NCBI RefSeq assembly: GCF_964340395.1
Contig: NC_135569.1
Span: 11,372,019-11,436,018 of the forward strand
Source of the DNA: Glandiceps talaboti
Taxonomy: Eukaryota > Hemichordata > Enteropneusta > Spengelidae
Direction: 5' to 3'
DNA length: 64,000 bases
Below the pieces are notes generated by a model that saw nothing but the letters and a program-made list of their open reading frames with translations, made no database searches and was not told where the DNA came from. Made by a program: the position numbers and the translations under genes. Positions 41,401 through 60,416 of this stretch are shown in pieces (position 1 is the first letter of the stretch; each line of letters begins with the position of its first letter).

Positions 41401-43052
41401 GTTTTGTTCATTGTAGGCCCATTCGTTATCGCCCTTGGAGGGACTTTAGCCTGACCGTGCACAATAAGTAAAATAGATCCAAATAAGATTACAAAGGTCA
41501 CGAACTTTGGTACCACGTGATCGTATTAGCGTATGTTGATTGGCCTAAAGTTACGGAACGATAGGTCAAGGCACCTTCTGATAAATTCGAATACTGGTAA
41601 AGATAGTGTTACCAATTCACATACAGCAGTCAACAGAGTGAGGTGTAGGTTAGAGATAGGTCAAAGGTCATATGTCAATGATAAAGATCAAGGGCCGGTT
41701 GTCAGCAATGATTCGCATCTATTGTAATACTAATATAGGTAAATTTCTGTGACATGTGCTTATAGCCAGTTTCCACATTCAATTAAGTTTTGGAAGATAA
41801 TGGAAAACTAATTATATTAAGATTCATCCAGTTTGTATTGTAGATTTAACAATTTGTTACATTCAGCAGTTGGGTATTCTTTCTCGCTAAGTAAGAAATA
41901 CTGCATATTGATGATGTATAGCCACAAGCACAAACTGCTATATAAACTTCTGAAATTCAAGATGATTCTGCTACAAGTATCCATAGCGAAGAGTGAAATT
42001 GTATTTCAAAAGCAGCATAACCTCTAACAGTACGACCTATTTTAAATTTTGTAGGTTTTCATAATTTCTACTAGTACCTACAATTCCTAAGAGGAACTTG
42101 GTTCCATCCTAAACCCTCCACCAAACTATGGTTCCATTTCGTTCACGGATCATATTAATGTTGCATTGTCCCGTCTGTTTACACGTCAAAGTTCAATTTA
42201 GCATCGGCAAATGTTTTCGTCAAATCTCAGACCACTGTAGAGAATTCTCTATTAGTTAAAATTTGACGAATACAATCTTATGTTTTGTCTTCATTGTTTC
42301 GTTAACATCTACTGTTCCGTTCCTTTCATTGTTTGTACCTCAGTTTGTACACAACAAATGACAAACACAATATAATTTGAAATACGGTAAATAAAATAAG
42401 AGCGATGTCTTGTCTCACCATCAGGATCATAATGCTGGAGGTGTTCATTTCCATATATGTGTACGTAAGCGTTACTAGACAAGTTGCCCTGAATTAAAAC
42501 GAACTTGTAAATGCTTACTAGTGGAGCTGAGATGAGCATTACAGTGTCAGTTTAGTGCTGACCATCAAATCAAATCATTCTCGCAAACCAGAGCTCTTAT
42601 TTCTTCCGCCAACTTCGAAATAACGAGCCACTGGTAGGGCACGTAATAGACGGTGCCGTAAAAGAGGCCGTGGTTTGCGACGATGGTTGAAATTAGGATT
42701 ACCATTTAGATCAGAAAACAAGTTGTCTGGTAGAGATATAGAAAAAAAATGGTCCAGAAAAAATGTAATCCTAAGCTTATGGATCCACTGATAACATAAC
42801 ACTAATACGAGAACCTGAGATGGAATCAGTGGACATTAAAGTAAATGTCTACTATAATTGTACATCGATTTAAAGGCCAATTCTGATTAGGATTAAAATT
42901 TAAACGAGAAAACAAATTGTCTGGCAGAGCTAAATGAAACGTTGGTCAAGAACTAAAGGATGATCCTAAGTAATCCTGATAGTTCCACTGAAAAGATAAC
43001 ACTAATGTAAGACCCTCGGATTGAAACTCGGGTCTTTAAACTCACCTGCCAT
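35810..43052 (-). CDS. FOXRED2-like: FOXRED2-like FAD/NAD(P)-dependent oxidoreductase, copy B (7 exons, 585 aa)
   Basis: Exons on the minus strand: 43052-43046, 39979-39311, 38928-38677, 38085-37843, 37528-37342, 36756-36528, 35980-35810 (stop TAA). All introns are GT/AG, phases 1,1,1,1,2,0, and the join is fully open. Residues 11-16 are the FAD-binding GAGPSG, with Glu34 as the expected ribose-binding acid. An ATGA motif follows, and GRGNSA at about 189-194 is the second Rossmann (NAD(P)H) signature. RHDWNSLL, TFFRTQPRHR and SGFIHGFRYNVR are typical of the FOXRED2 family, flavoproteins related to flavin monooxygenases; vertebrate FOXRED2 acts in ER-associated degradation. This protein is shorter than vertebrate FOXRED2. 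It starts without a hydrophobic signal and ends DMKGMM, not an ER-retention tail, so a cytosolic role is inferred. Substrate unknown. Confidence 0.92.
36960..37256. repeat. CT/CTGT microsatellites in intron 5 of copy B
   Basis: CT repeats at about 37038-37095 and CTGT repeats at about 37126-37255, split by a CCCG and GTGT interruption. Confidence 0.95.
38154..38458. repeat. ATGT/GT/CTGT/CA microsatellite block in intron 3 of copy B
   Basis: About 300 bp of changing short repeats begin about 70 bp upstream, in transcript direction, of the exon starting at 38085. Reading frames across it are artefacts. Confidence 0.95.
39110..39345. repeat. Tandem repeat made of an exon-intron boundary
   Basis: The 3' end of the large exon of copy B and its donor (CTCACCTACAAAATG on +, real copy 39306-39320) is repeated at 39238-39252, 68 bp away. 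More diverged versions are near 39190 and 39124. Between them an 18-bp subunit (AATGCGTATCCCATGCAC) repeats. The array therefore lies in intron 2, immediately beside the true donor. Confidence 0.9.
42419..42488 (-). other. Exon-like block in intron 1 of copy B (poison or alternative first exon)
   Basis: The acceptor ttaattcag precedes a 70-base block ending CCTGATG|gtgaga. Spliced between exons 1 and 2 it would stop after MAGQLV. Read in the third frame it joins the next exon in phase. In that frame it extends upstream to an ATG at 42539 with a hydrophobic start (MLISAPLVSIYKFVLIQ). The block is kept at 59497-59561 and 62188-62252 with both splice sites intact but five bases shorter, where the upstream extension is broken. 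Confidence 0.4.
42545..42802. repeat. Duplicated intron-1 segment including MITE family 2 copy
   Basis: It matches 59635-59880 and, inverted, 61880-62110. The 42578-42687 part has TCGCAAACC...GGTTTGCGA termini. The ORFs it yields recur only because the DNA was duplicated. Confidence 0.7.
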
Positions 43053-43099
43053 GGTGATGTTGTCAAGGTGTTATGTGAGTCCAACGACAAGGATAATTA

Positions 43100-43160
43100 T
43101 ACGTCGGGTCTATTAGTCCCAGCAAAGAACCTTAACTGAATGAACGGAGTTTTATATCAC
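43100..43160 (-). promoter_or_regulatory. Putative core promoter of copy B
   Basis: A TATAAA box (minus strand) lies at 43156-43151, about 100 bp before the ATG at 43052. The equivalent element, TATATATAA, is found at the same distance from the start in copy A (about 60413-60405) and in the orphan inverted copy (61330-61337). Confidence 0.5.
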
Positions 43161-43384
43161 AAATGATAATAGTTGGATGTATCGCAATATTTTCTAGTTA
43201 AACATTAAGTAGATGCTCGCTTTTGATTGGTCAGGTTTGTGGACTGTAAAGTCACACTTGACGAGAGTCAGGTGACCTGGCGGTCGGACTCAAGTGACTT
43301 GACTGGTACGTTGTAATGAGAACAATCTGATAACTTCAATGTATGCTGGAATTTTAGAGGCCAGGGACTACTTGACATGGTCTC

Positions 43385-43600
43385 ACCTCGCCGAGTGTGA
43401 CTGGTTTGATAACGTGTATAGCTTCATGTTTTGCAACTAATAAAAACTGCTTATTACTGTTCAGCAATGTGTTCTATCACTGTCTCACGCGACTAGTTTG
43501 TTTACCATTATACTTGTCATGTTTGTACCGGAGGCAGTTTGCGTCAAAAGCATCATACTACGAACTGTTAATATGGTGCATCGCTTTATTCACCCTGTCC
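43385..43600. repeat. Upstream segment shared by both FOXRED2-like loci
   Basis: Blocks such as CTGGTTTGATAA, TCATGTTTTGC, ACTAGTTTGTTTAC and CGAACTGTTAATAT occur in the same order at 60955-61110. The duplication therefore reached well upstream of the promoter. Confidence 0.65.
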
Positions 43601-45800
43601 GACTTTTCCTGTGGCCAATTTCTGCCCCCCATTTGTACAAATCGTCTCTATCGATCAATCACTGTACAACATTTTCTATAATGGTCAGAGACTGTCTTTT
43701 TACGTCAGTGTAATGGCAATCACGTACCCTGGAACAATTTGTTTAAACAAGAACGCTTCAATGTTTGACACATACACTGAATTTTCGTCTGGTACCATGA
43801 ACATTGTGTTGTCGAACCTGTCAATCATCAAACATCTGGCTAGTAGACAATTATATAAAAAATATATCATACAACATGTATCACGAACTGTTAATACTGT
43901 GTGGCCTGTTTACCCTTTGGCATTTCAATCACAGACGCTGGGTCTCTCCAACGTCTATGTCTCAATCACTTTTTAAAGCAAATTTTGAAATGTTGCCCTG
44001 GAGCTGGTCAACCGCAATACCGCTACCCTGGAGCTGGTCAACCAGAATACCACTTTCCTTCTCTTCCTGGGCTTACTTTTGTTCTTCTTCTTGCGAAAAC
44101 CACAGACAAGTAAGCTAAAACGTGATTCAAGAGCCGTGGTTTGAAAATAATTGTGAGTCAAGAAACGGAGGTGGAGGTGGAGGTGACGTTGGCGACAGGT
44201 CGACCCTATTTTTAAAATTGAATCGCGATCGTTCTATTTGTCAAATTTTGATATTGACAGTTCAGAAAGCAGCCCATTTGAACCAAATTCCGTAAAATTC
44301 AAACCTTTTAAAATCTTTCCAAACGTTGCTTATGGAAGTGTGGCCCTGGTCCTTTTGAAATAATAAACAGTATGGGGTTTACCGTCTCGTTTTCAAGGAA
44401 ATCGTCAATATAATCTGGTATTTTCTCAGTATTTCGGTGGCCATATTGGATTCTAAAATGATTACATTTTGATAAGATTTTAAGTTTATTTTTAACATTG
44501 TGACCCCTGATTTTTTTTCTTGGTTTTAACTGAGAATGGGGTTGAATTTTCTTAGACAAAGTAACAGTAAAGCTTAAGGTTTTTATTTCCACGGCACACT
44601 GCCCAGATTTTGTTGTGTTTGCATCATGATGAAGTGATTACAGTGCGGTATTATCCGAGTTGATGTATCACTCAAAGTTCCAAAGATATTTCTATAGGTT
44701 ACATCTACTCCTTGACTTAACCGTGGTTAAAAATAAACCGCGGAACACTCTATCCATCTCCTATTGCAATACGCTGCAAGATAAGAGGTTGTAGATTTTT
44801 CATCTCGTACTTTTCCCTTATCAATGATGACTGCATTAAAAACACCACGTGGCAAATATAGATCTGAAATGTTTGTATTTCTGTGGTTGGTTGTTTCACC
44901 CTGTGAATATACAAGCGTAGCGGGTCAAGGACGCGTGTGCCATACATTTGGCGTGTGCGTATTTATGCTGTCGTTTGTACGATCTGTGTACTGTCCAGTA
45001 TCTGTGTTCAAAATCCTGATGCTTGCCAAAAACCTCATCTTGCAAAAATATGACATCCATGGTTTGGTTTTTGTTACATTATGCTCAGAACTTGACGAGG
45101 GATCAATTTTCTGAACTTTAGATTATATTTTTTTTTTATATCGTTTGCATCTTGTGAAGTTCCCCTGCCATTTTTGTATAGGGCAACGTTATGTCCCTTC
45201 TGCTTCATGTGCTTGATACCTTGCAAAACATGGGAACGCCTGGTGGTTAACGTGGGAATGAGAAGGGGGGGGGCGCAAGCGTTGACCATAAAAGTACGGG
45301 TTCATACGGTACTTGACAAAGTAAATCGATATATGCACGTGATAACAAAATATTGGAATTTATCAATGATCTGGCGTGACCTCAATTGACCTTTAGGACA
45401 GCTAGGTGAAATTTACGTGCTGATCAATGTATAGTCACTTTGTATCACACAAGGCCCAAACATTGCATCGTAAAACTGTTGGCTTGAGTTTGAAAGATGT
45501 CAACTCTCTGTTTGGTGAAATTAATTTCAGTCAATTATTTTGTATGGAAGCAAATTGAGCAATTAATCCAAAGCGCAATGAATGGGTCCAATATTTCGGG
45601 AAACTGTCATTCCTCAAGTTTGCCACGTGGCTATGATTTTTTTAACTAACTAACTTCACTGCATTGCAAATAATTCCAATGAAAGTACCAAGGCTTCGTT
45701 TTTCTGTATATTTATCTGTAGTAAATTGCCGTAAGCCTGAGCTGGACATAGATGCCGCCAGTGTGTTTATAATAGGACTCGTGTGCGACATGTCAACTAT
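43601..45800. other. Intergenic between the paralogues; dispersed repeat copy 3 inside
   Basis: 44270-44590 matches the 13875-14160 repeat. A 30-bp unit with CCCTGGAGCTGGTCAACC is doubled at 43996-44055. No gene was recognised. Confidence 0.5.
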
Positions 45801-45802
45801 TA

Positions 45803-45912
45803 GTGTAACGTTAGACCCCCACTTGGTGGAGGGTCTATGGTGAAACATTTTTCCAGTGCTGTGGTATGAGGGTGATTTCCATTTTCGTTCCAAACCGATT
45901 TCGGAACTTCTC
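45803..45912. repeat. Dispersed repeat with GGAGGGTCTATGGTGAAAC, copy 1
   Basis: The same roughly 110-bp segment (TAACGTTAGACCCCC, CCAGTGCTGTGGTATGAG) appears at 47229-47340 in the same orientation. Copy 2 directly follows the SINE tail block at 47165-47222. Confidence 0.7.
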
Positions 45913-46291
45913 CGATATGTTGATTATTTAGTGGCACATGACAGCGAATGATCTATCGACGAACTTTCAAAAAGAATGGTCCGTAAAAATGTATTCGTAA
46001 ATAACGGCCCTACAACCCAGATCTTTCGACACTTGTCAGTACTCGATCGGATTGACAGCATTTGGTACGGGTCGGAGTCGTCGGACCCGGGGGTTCCAAT
46101 ACATCATGATCATATATAACTTGTGTAGTTCAATACATTATCATGACACGTTCCTCTAGAGGAAGGGCTTTAGAAATGAACTAAATGTTAAATGTTAGGC
46201 AATATGGAGTTACTGATAAGTTGAATTGAGGTGGAAAAACCGAGTTTATTTGGGTCTATGTGAGCTGAATGATGACTGTCCTCTCTGTCCA

Positions 46292-46335
46292 CCACCACCA
46301 CCACCACCACCACCACCACCCCCACCACCACCAAT
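46292..46335. repeat. (CAC)n microsatellite
   Basis: About 40 bp of CAC repeats, just before the AT-rich satellite. Confidence 0.9.
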
Positions 46336-46960
46336 AGATAATGCCTAATTAATGAAAATCATTAATTGCGCAAATTACTGATTAAACTTAAATACTACAT
46401 CTACAAACTAAATCAGCCATGTGTACTTTAGTATCAGCAATGTATGTACTAAATTATATGGAATTTGAAGTGTGCATTAAGGAATTGTCTAATTAATAAA
46501 AATCATTAATTATGCAAATGACTGGGTAAAATTAAACACTACAGCAAACTATATCAAGCACATGCACTTTAGCATCATCAATGGATCCACCAAATTATAT
46601 AAAATTTGAAGCTTAGGAATTGTCTAATTAATAAAAAAAACATTAATTATGCAAATGACTGGGTACAATTATATGAAATTTGAAGCTTGAATTCTACTTG
46701 CCGAAAATCATTAATTATGCAAAACTTAAGGCTACATCAGCAAACTTTGTAGGACAGGATTGCTTTGTTATGGTTAACGTATGCACAGAATTACATGGAA
46801 TATGAAGCGTGCATTCTTATGATATAGCCTAATTACTGTAAATCATTAATTATGCAAATGGATCATTACAACTAAAATGTAAGTCAAAAAGATTTTTAGG
46901 ACAGTGCACTTTGTTATATCGATGTATGTACCAAAGGTAAACATTGTACTAGCTCCCATT
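46336..46960. repeat. AT-rich satellite with octamer motifs, block 1
   Basis: About five diverged units of roughly 130 bp contain ATCATTAATTATGCAAAT and CCAAATTATATGAAATTTG. The same family forms 58440-59170, is inverted at 62600-62855 and has a fragment at 54725-54810. Confidence 0.8.
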
Positions 46961-47228
46961 AACGTTGAAACAGGCAATTGAACAGTACCTTAGAGTTGAA
47001 CAATCTTTTTCTTTATCTTTTGTTTTTATTTAATAGCACCCTAAAATTAAAGAAAATAAAGAGCTCCGTCTAGAGTCAATTGAAATTTTGTTCACTTAAA
47101 AAAAAATGGCAATTTATATTTCATAGGAATCTTCAAAGGATGTTTTTATGATAATAATGTTAGTTTTAAATGCACTTTCCCACTCTGTGCTCAAAGCGCT
47201 TTATAATTATTACCCCTGGTTCGGATAG

Positions 47229-47340
47229 TAACGTTAGACCCCCCACTTGGTGGAGGGTCTATGGTGAAACATTTTTCCAGTGCTGTGGTATGAGGGTGAT
47301 TTCCATTTTCGATTTCGGAACTTCTCCAATATGTTCATTA
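47229..47340. repeat. Dispersed repeat with GGAGGGTCTATGGTGAAAC, copy 2
   Basis: It matches 45803-45912 with a short internal deletion. Confidence 0.7.
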
Positions 47341-47555
47341 TTTATTTTAAAAGACCAGAAAGTGTACAAATACATACGTACAATCATTTCTGGCCTCATA
47401 CCCAAAATAACAAATATGTGTAGACGTGTATAATGAGTTTATTAAAATATACTATAAATAAAGAAGTAAGTATGTAAATGTGACTCATAGCTAACTTGGG
47501 CCTTTATTACCTGGATATCATTATCATTTTCGAATTTCACCAGAATTGTTGCCTC

Positions 47556-47660
47556 ATGCCCCTGGTAGGATTTGAAAGTCTCGCAAGATTGAATGTCAAC
47601 AGCACTTTGTGGCAAGTCGTTCCATACACTCACTGTCGCAGTTTTCGGACAGGGTCAAGT
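47556..47660 (-). pseudogene. Fragment of a LINE reverse-transcriptase C-terminus
   Basis: The minus strand reads TATVSVWNDLPQSAVDIQSC then ETFKSY. This is the VWNxLP...FK segment typical near the C-terminus of non-LTR (CR1/L2/Jockey-like) polyproteins. No other reverse-transcriptase part remains nearby. Confidence 0.65.
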
Positions 47661-47699
47661 TATTCGACGATTACTATTGGATAAAAACTGCAAAAAAGT

Positions 47700-48735
47700 A
47701 ACACCCATCACTGCTGCTTAGACATTTCCTTTAGGGTCTTTTTCAACAGGGTTTATAGTCAGAAGTAACTTTGTGGATGACGTAGTCCCCGAATTTATAA
47801 CCCTACATCGATGACTTAGTAATCGGACGACAGTATTGGTAATCGGACATGAACTTCCACACCGATTTACGTATTTGTCGCGTAAATTAAGAATTTCGCC
47901 ACTCCATTGATTTAAATATTGGGCAAAAACATTGGTATTGTGGTATTTTAATCACCGTTACACTAAAGTTGATTGTTTTTGCAGAGGAAATATCATGAAC
48001 ACTGTCCTACTACCGAATTCGACTCCTGGATTCGATCACAGTTCATGGCGCTGCTTGGCAGTCTATGTTTTGGGCGCGTAAACGTGAGCACTGTCCGATA
48101 TCTCATACACTTCTTTGCTCCAGATACGTAACATATTTTCGCTCAAAAAACATCAAGATTTCATGGAAAATGTCATCTAGTTTGAACGGAGCACTGGGAG
48201 AAAACTATTACTGAAATATTTGTAGATTTAAATAAGAGCGAAATGATATTGAAGTGATTTTGTAACATTTCCGCGTACTTTGCTGTAGCGAAAACACTGG
48301 TAACTGCGGCAGTGTTGTTACATACGGTAAATTTGTGATCGCTGATATTAGTGCTCTCAAAACCGATACCACAAGATTAGTGTTGAATCAAAATTGCAGT
48401 ATTGCCTGATCTTTCGTACGAATGCTTGAGTATGACAATGTGGCAGTTCCGGAGAAAACGGCGACGATCGCAGGACTAGTCGATATCTGTCCGAAAACTA
48501 CGACAGTGAGTGTAGTGTCGTGGCGAATATGCCTGTAGTCAATATGTTGTTGTGGGTAAATGCACCGTGAAAGGTCCGTAGCTTTAAAAGCTGGGTGTGA
48601 CATGATTCGAAATTTCTGGAATTATGTTGTGCTTGAAGTTGTATTGGCAAACCATAGTATTGAATAGAATTGAACTTTTGAACAAACATAAAGTTTGAAA
48701 TTATACCTGAAATTTTCGACTGCACTCATATAAAA
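47700..48735. other. No recognisable feature
   Basis: Unique-looking sequence, except that the stretch around 48490-48520 is related to the RT fragment region at 47625-47655. Confidence 0.4.
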
Positions 48736-48737
48736 TA

Positions 48738-49345
48738 AGTGGAATGACAGCATTTTCAAAGCTTTGGAACTGGAATGACAGCATTTCCAGTATGTAAACA
48801 GTGGAATGACAACCTTTTCTGCAATCAGTTAGTTGAATGACACCCTCTGTATTGTTAGTCCCGTGGAATGACAGTCGCCACTGGAAATGCTGTCATTCCA
48901 CTTATGCTATAGAGTGGCGGCTGTCATTCCATTGGTTTTACAGTGCAGAGGTTGTCATTCAACTAACTGAATGCAGAAAAGGGTGTCATTTCACTGTTTA
49001 CGTACCGGAAATGCTGTCATTCCAGATCCAAAGCATTGAAAATGTTGTTATTCCACTAATATTTTATCGAGTGGCGGCTGTCATTCCACTGGTTAAACAG
49101 TGCAGAGGGTTTCATTCAACTAACTGAATGTAGAAAAGGGTGTCATTCCACTGTTTACATACTGGAAATGCTGTCATTCCAGTTCCAAAGCATTGAAAAT
49201 GCTGTCATTCCACTTATTTTATAGAGTGGCGGCTGTCATTCCACTCGTTTTACAGTGCAGAGGGTGTCCTTCAACTAACTGAATGTAGAAAAAGGTGTCA
49301 TTCCACTGTTTACATACAGGAAATGCTGTCATTCGTTTTCCGTCA
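48738..49345. mobile_element. Fold-back element with repeated GTCATTCCA arms
   Basis: 48738-48890 carries TGGAATGAC motifs in one orientation. 48885-49345 carries about three tandem units of roughly 165 bp in the opposite orientation, each with several GTCATTCCA copies and GAGTGGCGGCTGTCATTCC and TTCAACTAACTGAATG blocks. One short arm thus faces a multiplied arm. The short ORF across it is made of the repeat. Confidence 0.75.
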
Positions 49346-50039
49346 TTCGGGTTGTCATTCGTTTTAGGGTCACCCACATTTTGACAAACTATTCACTAGA
49401 CCTGATGTGACCTATTGAGAAGACGTGAACCCAATATTCCAGACACGTAGGACACATAGGACACGTAAGTGTTCGAGTATTTTGTCAACTCTGGCTACAG
49501 TTTTAAACACATAAGCCTGGCACGGAAACTCCAAATTACACAACCTGGGACAAACATAATTTCGGATCTGTTGATAAAAGTTAGTAATTTTATGTCACAC
49601 AGTCAATACTGTGACACAGTAACCGACGTCTTGTTGACTATTCCTTCTAAGGCAATAGCCACGGGTATCAAGGTTAAAGATATCAACATGTTTTTCTTCT
49701 AAAATCATGAAAATACAGAAGTTATTGATGCAGAAGTTACCCAATAGTATTTTAGACTCTGTGCGCGAGACCATGGGACGCTGTATCGCCCATAAATGTG
49801 ATTATGCTAACCATAAATGTAATACATTTTTGGACAGATCTCCCACTCTATACCACTGGCTCTGATTCACCTAGCTGATGCTGTATGTTCAAAACATACG
49901 ATTCTAAACTAAGTAACGTAAATAAATGACGTCGTCATCTTCAAATGGAAATTAATCTGTGTTGGTAAACCATCATAGTTTTGCATTGAACTTTTTTTTT
50001 CTAAAATCAAGTCAACAGGTAATTACCATGCAATTGTTG

Positions 50040-51062
50040 ATAAAATGCTGCAACTTTGTCAAACTTTGCAACAAGGATTAAAAGGGACAAAAGGTGACAA
50101 AACCATTGCAGCACGATTATCATCATCTCTAAGTGGTTACAAGATACACCAAGTTCCACGTACAAAACAAAGAGGTGGAGGCACGGCTGTCATTTTTAAG
50201 TCTAACTCGAAATTCGTCCTAAACAAGGTATTGCCGTTCAAGTGTTTTGAGGTCATTGATGGTAACATTAACTTTTCGTCACCTTTAGTTCGTCTTCTAG
50301 TTGTTTATCGGCCACCCAAAGGAACAAACAATGACTTTATAGAAGAATTTTCCACCCTCTTAGAAAATGTGATTTGCGCAAATGGGAGACTACTCATCGT
50401 GGGTGATTTCAACATTCATGTTGACAATCCTGCAAATCCCGACAGTGAAAAGTTCTCTGATTTTCTTAATTCAATGGGACTCACTCAACATGTGATGGGT
50501 CCAACACATAGCAAGGGTCATACATTGGATCTGATTATCACTCGGACAACTGACCCTTGTGTAAATGAAATAAAATCTGATTGGATCTTGCTATCTGACC
50601 ATGCTGCTCTTCACTTTTCATCTACATCTCCGATCTTCGAGGAAATTGGCTAATATCGACACAAGTGTTCTCCAACATAAAATTGCGTCATCGTCATTAT
50701 CGAGTCTTTCAGAAGCCGACATGAGCGCTACTGAACTTGTGACCGCATACAACAATGTGATGACTACAGTCATTTATGAGGTTGCACCTGTTGTTAACAA
50801 ACAGGTTTTGGATAAAGCCCGCGCTCGCTCCGTGGTTCATAGAAGAATTGCTATTGACACGTCAAAAAGTTCGTCAGTCAGAAAGGCAATGGAGGAAGAC
50901 AGGCCTAGTTGTCCATGAGCAAATCCATTACTATCAATGTCATCAGATATCAATATTAACACTGAACCCATGAGGGATGGCCCCCACTGGACTTCTTGGG
51001 AGACAAGTGTTTAAATGCTTAAAGAACTATCCAGTATAAATAAAGATTATTATTATTATTAA
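50040..51062 (+). mobile_element. Internally deleted non-LTR retrotransposon (LINE)
   Basis: 50045-50653 encodes the C-terminal part of an AP-type endonuclease. It has VVYRPP, the metal/nucleotide motif GDFNIHVDN, THSKGHTLDLIITR and the catalytic SDHAALHF. After a frameshift near 50640 the endonuclease-RT linker follows, with a second shift near 50850 (RQKVRQSERQWRKTGLVVH). The sequence then jumps at about 50930 to a 3' end (GGCCCCCACTGGACTTCTTG), AAATAAAG and an (ATT)n tail. The N-terminal endonuclease and the whole reverse transcriptase are missing. The tail suggests a CR1/L2-type element. Not mobile on its own. Confidence 0.85.
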
Positions 51063-53179
51063 CTTGTTGTTATTCAAATTACTGCAGGGTTTTACACCAT
51101 TTTTTGGTTATGGGGGTCTTTGTGACCCAAGGTCTGAAAATTTGGGGGTCACAGCTAGAAATCTGGGGGTCATTCACAAAACCAAGCAATTAATGGCTGT
51201 AAGATGGGGAAATAGTACAATGGAGTGATTGAAATAAGCCAGAACAGAATTACATTGAAATTGAGAAGGCAAATGAAAATACAAATAATTAAGTTTAATC
51301 CCAGTCTTTGTTCACCCAATGAGATAGGAACTTTGTATACCATACAATAACTGTACTTTCATCATTGGGAATTTAACCTTGGTTTGAAGTGTGTGGTACC
51401 AGTACTATATTATGGTCGGTCTAAAGGAATGCATAAATAAATACACATGCACCACAATAGGCGCCGGGTCAAAGGTAACATCACCTTCAGCTGCTTTCAC
51501 AAACTTTTTTGGCGCACAATTGAAGATCGTCTCTTTTAAAATAATTACTGGTAACAAATCACTATGAACAATGACATTCATTTGTTTTTCAATTTGTATG
51601 CCAAAATTTATATGAGTATATATTGTCACAATGTGAAACTGGGAGTCCAGAGAGAGGGAACTAGTCCAGGGAAACTAGTATCGTGTATGTACCGGGTGTG
51701 TACCTCGACTTATATGGTCTAAAATGGCCATGGGGTATTGATTTTTGGTCAAAGTGAGTCTAAAGTGGGGCCAGGGGTTTCCAGCACAGGCTACACACCC
51801 CCCGGAGATGACTACCCCCACTGCCAATTTCAAAAGCGGGGTGACCCCCTAGATCCACCACCGGTCCTTAATATCAATGCCATGCATGCTTTCTACACTG
51901 TATGACAGTACAATTTTCTTCCTGCCTTTTTGTTACAATTGGCTGCACAGTAAGGATTCCCTTTACATTTTTATATGTATTATAAATTACTTTACCAGTC
52001 AATTGCAAGGGTACGTACTACCAGTAAAGTTTTAAAATGCAGCAAAAGTCACGCCTCAAAAACTATCGGTACTAGCATCACATTCACGTAACCACTCTCC
52101 ATAAATAATAAGTCAGTGCAAGACAGAACTCTTGATCCAGGACAGAACCGTTATACCAGGCCGATTCTGATTCTTTTATTTGCAAACTCACCCTAACATA
52201 TGATTCTAAAATACGAGAAGTAAATACATGACGTCATCATATTTCGATGGGGTATTGCCATGACGTCATACAAAAGTGAATTACAACAATCAAGAGATCA
52301 AAATTTCGATGACATTTTGAATCGTATCACTATGGCATTAAGAGATTAAAACTTCTTTTGCAAAAGTAAGCACCCGAATTTTTTCCATTGACTAGACTCC
52401 ATCAGTGGTACATGTTATTGTATCAAAATAAAAGCAATATAAATAGCTACATTCTAAAACATTCTAGTGACGTCAGTCGACTTGCACACGCAAAATATAA
52501 CAGTCGCCATCTTTATAACACTGCACTTGTCAGCAAGCTTCACGACTGAGAAATTCTGGATAATAATATTGATATTCCTGTAACAATCGATGTAGTGATA
52601 CTGTGATCGATCCCAACTATATTGTGTCCTTATCGTTTGAATTTGGCATGTGTCACTGGGACCCGGAAATATATATGTATGCATACGCACATCGTGTTGT
52701 CAGTTGAGTTGGAGAATTTAAAAGCAGACAGATATTTTGTTGGATAAAATCTAAGTAAAAACAATAATATACAGTATGGAGTCAACGACCATGTCAACTT
52801 GTACTCAAATGTGTGTGTACACTTACTTTGAAGATTTTGTGATAAAAGACTGAACCAAGCTGCATAAATGGAATTGTCAAGGACTGCTGGTATTTTAGGT
52901 ATTTACAACGACTTCTCTCACAATTTACAGGTGCAGTATCGTCTCTTACATATCACCTACAGGTGACGTGTATTTTTTCTTTCACTGTGATTTACAATCT
53001 AGATCTAGTGATGGGCTTATATTTGAATGTGTCATCAAGGTCTTGCAAAAAGTAGAGCCTAACATCTGACGGTCGCTGTTTTATCTTACTATGTTTGGCA
53101 TGGTATACAACTATTAAAGTTGAATTGACCACAGTCCACACAAGTTGAATTGGCGTGTGTAGATTTTTCCTTGACGCCA
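51063..53179. other. 3' flank of copy A; no gene recognised
   Basis: This should hold the 3' UTR of copy A at its right end. No second gene or clear repeat was seen. Confidence 0.45.
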
Positions 53180-60318
<7,139 letters not shown>

Positions 60319-60399
60319 GGTGATGTTGTCACGATGCTAGGTATGTCCAAAGACAAGGTACGTCGTTTATTAGTCCCCAACAAAGTCGTAAGTGATGGA

Positions 60400-60416
60400 T
60401 AGAGTTATATATAACA
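60400..60416 (-). promoter_or_regulatory. Putative TATA box of copy A
   Basis: TTATATATAAC about 90-100 bp upstream of the ATG at 60318, conserved in position with copy B. Confidence 0.5.

Noticed and set aside
48837-49127. 96-codon ORF with repeated CHST and VIPL-like words
   Set aside because: Entirely inside the GTCATTCCA fold-back repeat.
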